Source: Metabacillus mangrovi (GTDB lineage: Bacteria; Bacillota; Bacilli; Bacillales; Bacillaceae). From it: 64,000 bases of DNA. The stretch lies in assembly GCF_009711125.1 (NCBI RefSeq), contig NZ_WMIB01000011.1, positions 1 to 64,000 on the forward strand, written 5' to 3'. Shown here piece after piece: positions 63,606-64,000 of the stretch. The notes under the pieces were generated by a model. It did not search any database. It saw only the letters and a program-made list of their open reading frames with translations, and had not been told where the DNA came from. Made by a program: the position numbers and the translations under genes. Within the stretch, counting starts at the first letter, position 1; every line of letters begins with the position of its first letter.

Positions 63606-64000
63606 TCCTGTTGCCTCCTCCAATTGTGACCGGATCGTTAATCAAATGGTACGTGCCGGATTTCGTCTCGGCATACCAGGCCGGCTCTGCGATCATATTC
63701 AGGTCCTCCGACGATTTGGAAAGCTCATAGGCAGGGAAGACCCGGATAATGTTGTTTACACTGAGCTGGCCGGTGCTGCCTGAGATCATTTGTTTCAATT
63801 CATACCCATCCTCGAGCAGGATATTGACAGGGTTCGAGTCATTTCTCAGCTGAAAGGTCGGGTGTTCATAGCGGTTGACCTCCGTCCCGGCCCACTGCAG
63901 GCTGATGCCCGCCATGATCTGGGGAATGTCCTCGCTCGCAAAGACAGGGAGGTTGTTTTTCATGATTTTCAAGGTCACATTCATGTTCTCATCATGGCTG
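63592..64000 (-). CDS. yycH: WalK regulator YycH, C-terminal part
   Basis: Only the last 136 codons are inside the window; the gene continues beyond base 64000. The visible part has GMSLQW-like FASEDIPQIMAGISLQWAGT and ends AETKSGTYHLINDPVTIGGG. The pairing with yycI and walJ identifies it. It acts with YycI on WalK. Confidence 0.85.
   Translation of the reverse strand, partial: SHDENMNVTLKIMKNNLPVFASEDIPQIMAGISLQWAGTEVNRYEHPTFQLRNDSNPVNILLEDGYELKQMISGSTGQLSVNNIIRVFPAYELSKSSEDLNMIAEPAWYAETKSGTYHLINDPVTIGGGNRNGLE

Noticed and set aside
1-64000. tRNA, rRNA or CRISPR features anywhere in the window.
   Set aside because: No cloverleaf-like arms with a T-loop motif, rRNA segments or spacer arrays were seen by eye; a covariance-model search was not possible.

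Overview
The window is a low-GC Gram-positive chromosome segment of Bacillaceae type. It has AGGAGG-like ribosome sites, frequent TTG and GTG starts, and at its right end the conserved Bacillus order yycH-yycI-walJ-htrA-(CxxH/CxxC gene)-rlmH, all on the minus strand. In Bacillus this block lies near the replication origin, and four perfect DnaA boxes (plus two near matches) sit just upstream of rlmH. I cannot name the species.

Left part (1-20.4 kb): ordinary and accessory chromosome genes. These are the 3' end of a surface protein made of near-identical 234-base Ig-like repeats, an RND exporter, a manganese catalase, a Fur-type iron(III) ABC operon, a HAD phosphatase, a secreted HNH nuclease, a secreted bacteriocin-like protein with a small membrane partner, a TerD-family protein, a lipoprotein gene broken in a poly-A run, a YiaA/B membrane protein, an ECF sigma/anti-sigma pair and an MFS exporter. 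The exporter has a leader peptide, a terminator and a competing hairpin upstream, which looks like transcription attenuation.

Middle part (20.4-31.7 kb): a patchwork of small genes and gene debris. At least three short relics of the MFS exporter gene are scattered here, together with half of a YCII/DGPF gene and a frameshifted ABC ATPase. Intact genes include a TcaA-like membrane protein with a lipoprotein partner, a VOC protein, a cupin, a BASS-family transporter, a WHH-nuclease polymorphic toxin without an obvious immunity gene, and a GIY-YIG protein.

Right-centre (31.74-59.73 kb): a 28-kb defence island. It ends exactly at the stop codon of rlmH. At its far end is a second, diverged copy of the last codons of rlmH (Gly-Glu-Pro-Tyr-His-Lys-stop with synonymous changes) in the same orientation. 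This is the geometry of staphylococcal SCC elements, which integrate at the 3' end of rlmH, but no Ccr-type recombinase is visible. The cargo is one long minus-strand run: a small BREX-associated protein, brxA, brxB, brxC, pglX (single-base frameshift), pglZ, a SNF2-type helicase in the place of brxL, an Mrr-type nuclease, a zinc-finger-like protein, an AAA+ ATPase and a subtilisin-family protease. Divergent from it is a small operon with a putative annealing-like protein and RadC. An IS21-family element, a DUF6602-like protein and a second, frameshifted Mrr-type nuclease gene complete the island.

Main conclusions: (1) an SCC-like rlmH-targeted island carries a type-5-like BREX system in a Bacillaceae genome; (2) the same transcription unit holds an AAA/S8 protease pair of possible defence function; (3) several genes differ from intact by one base, so either decay, switching or assembly error must be considered.
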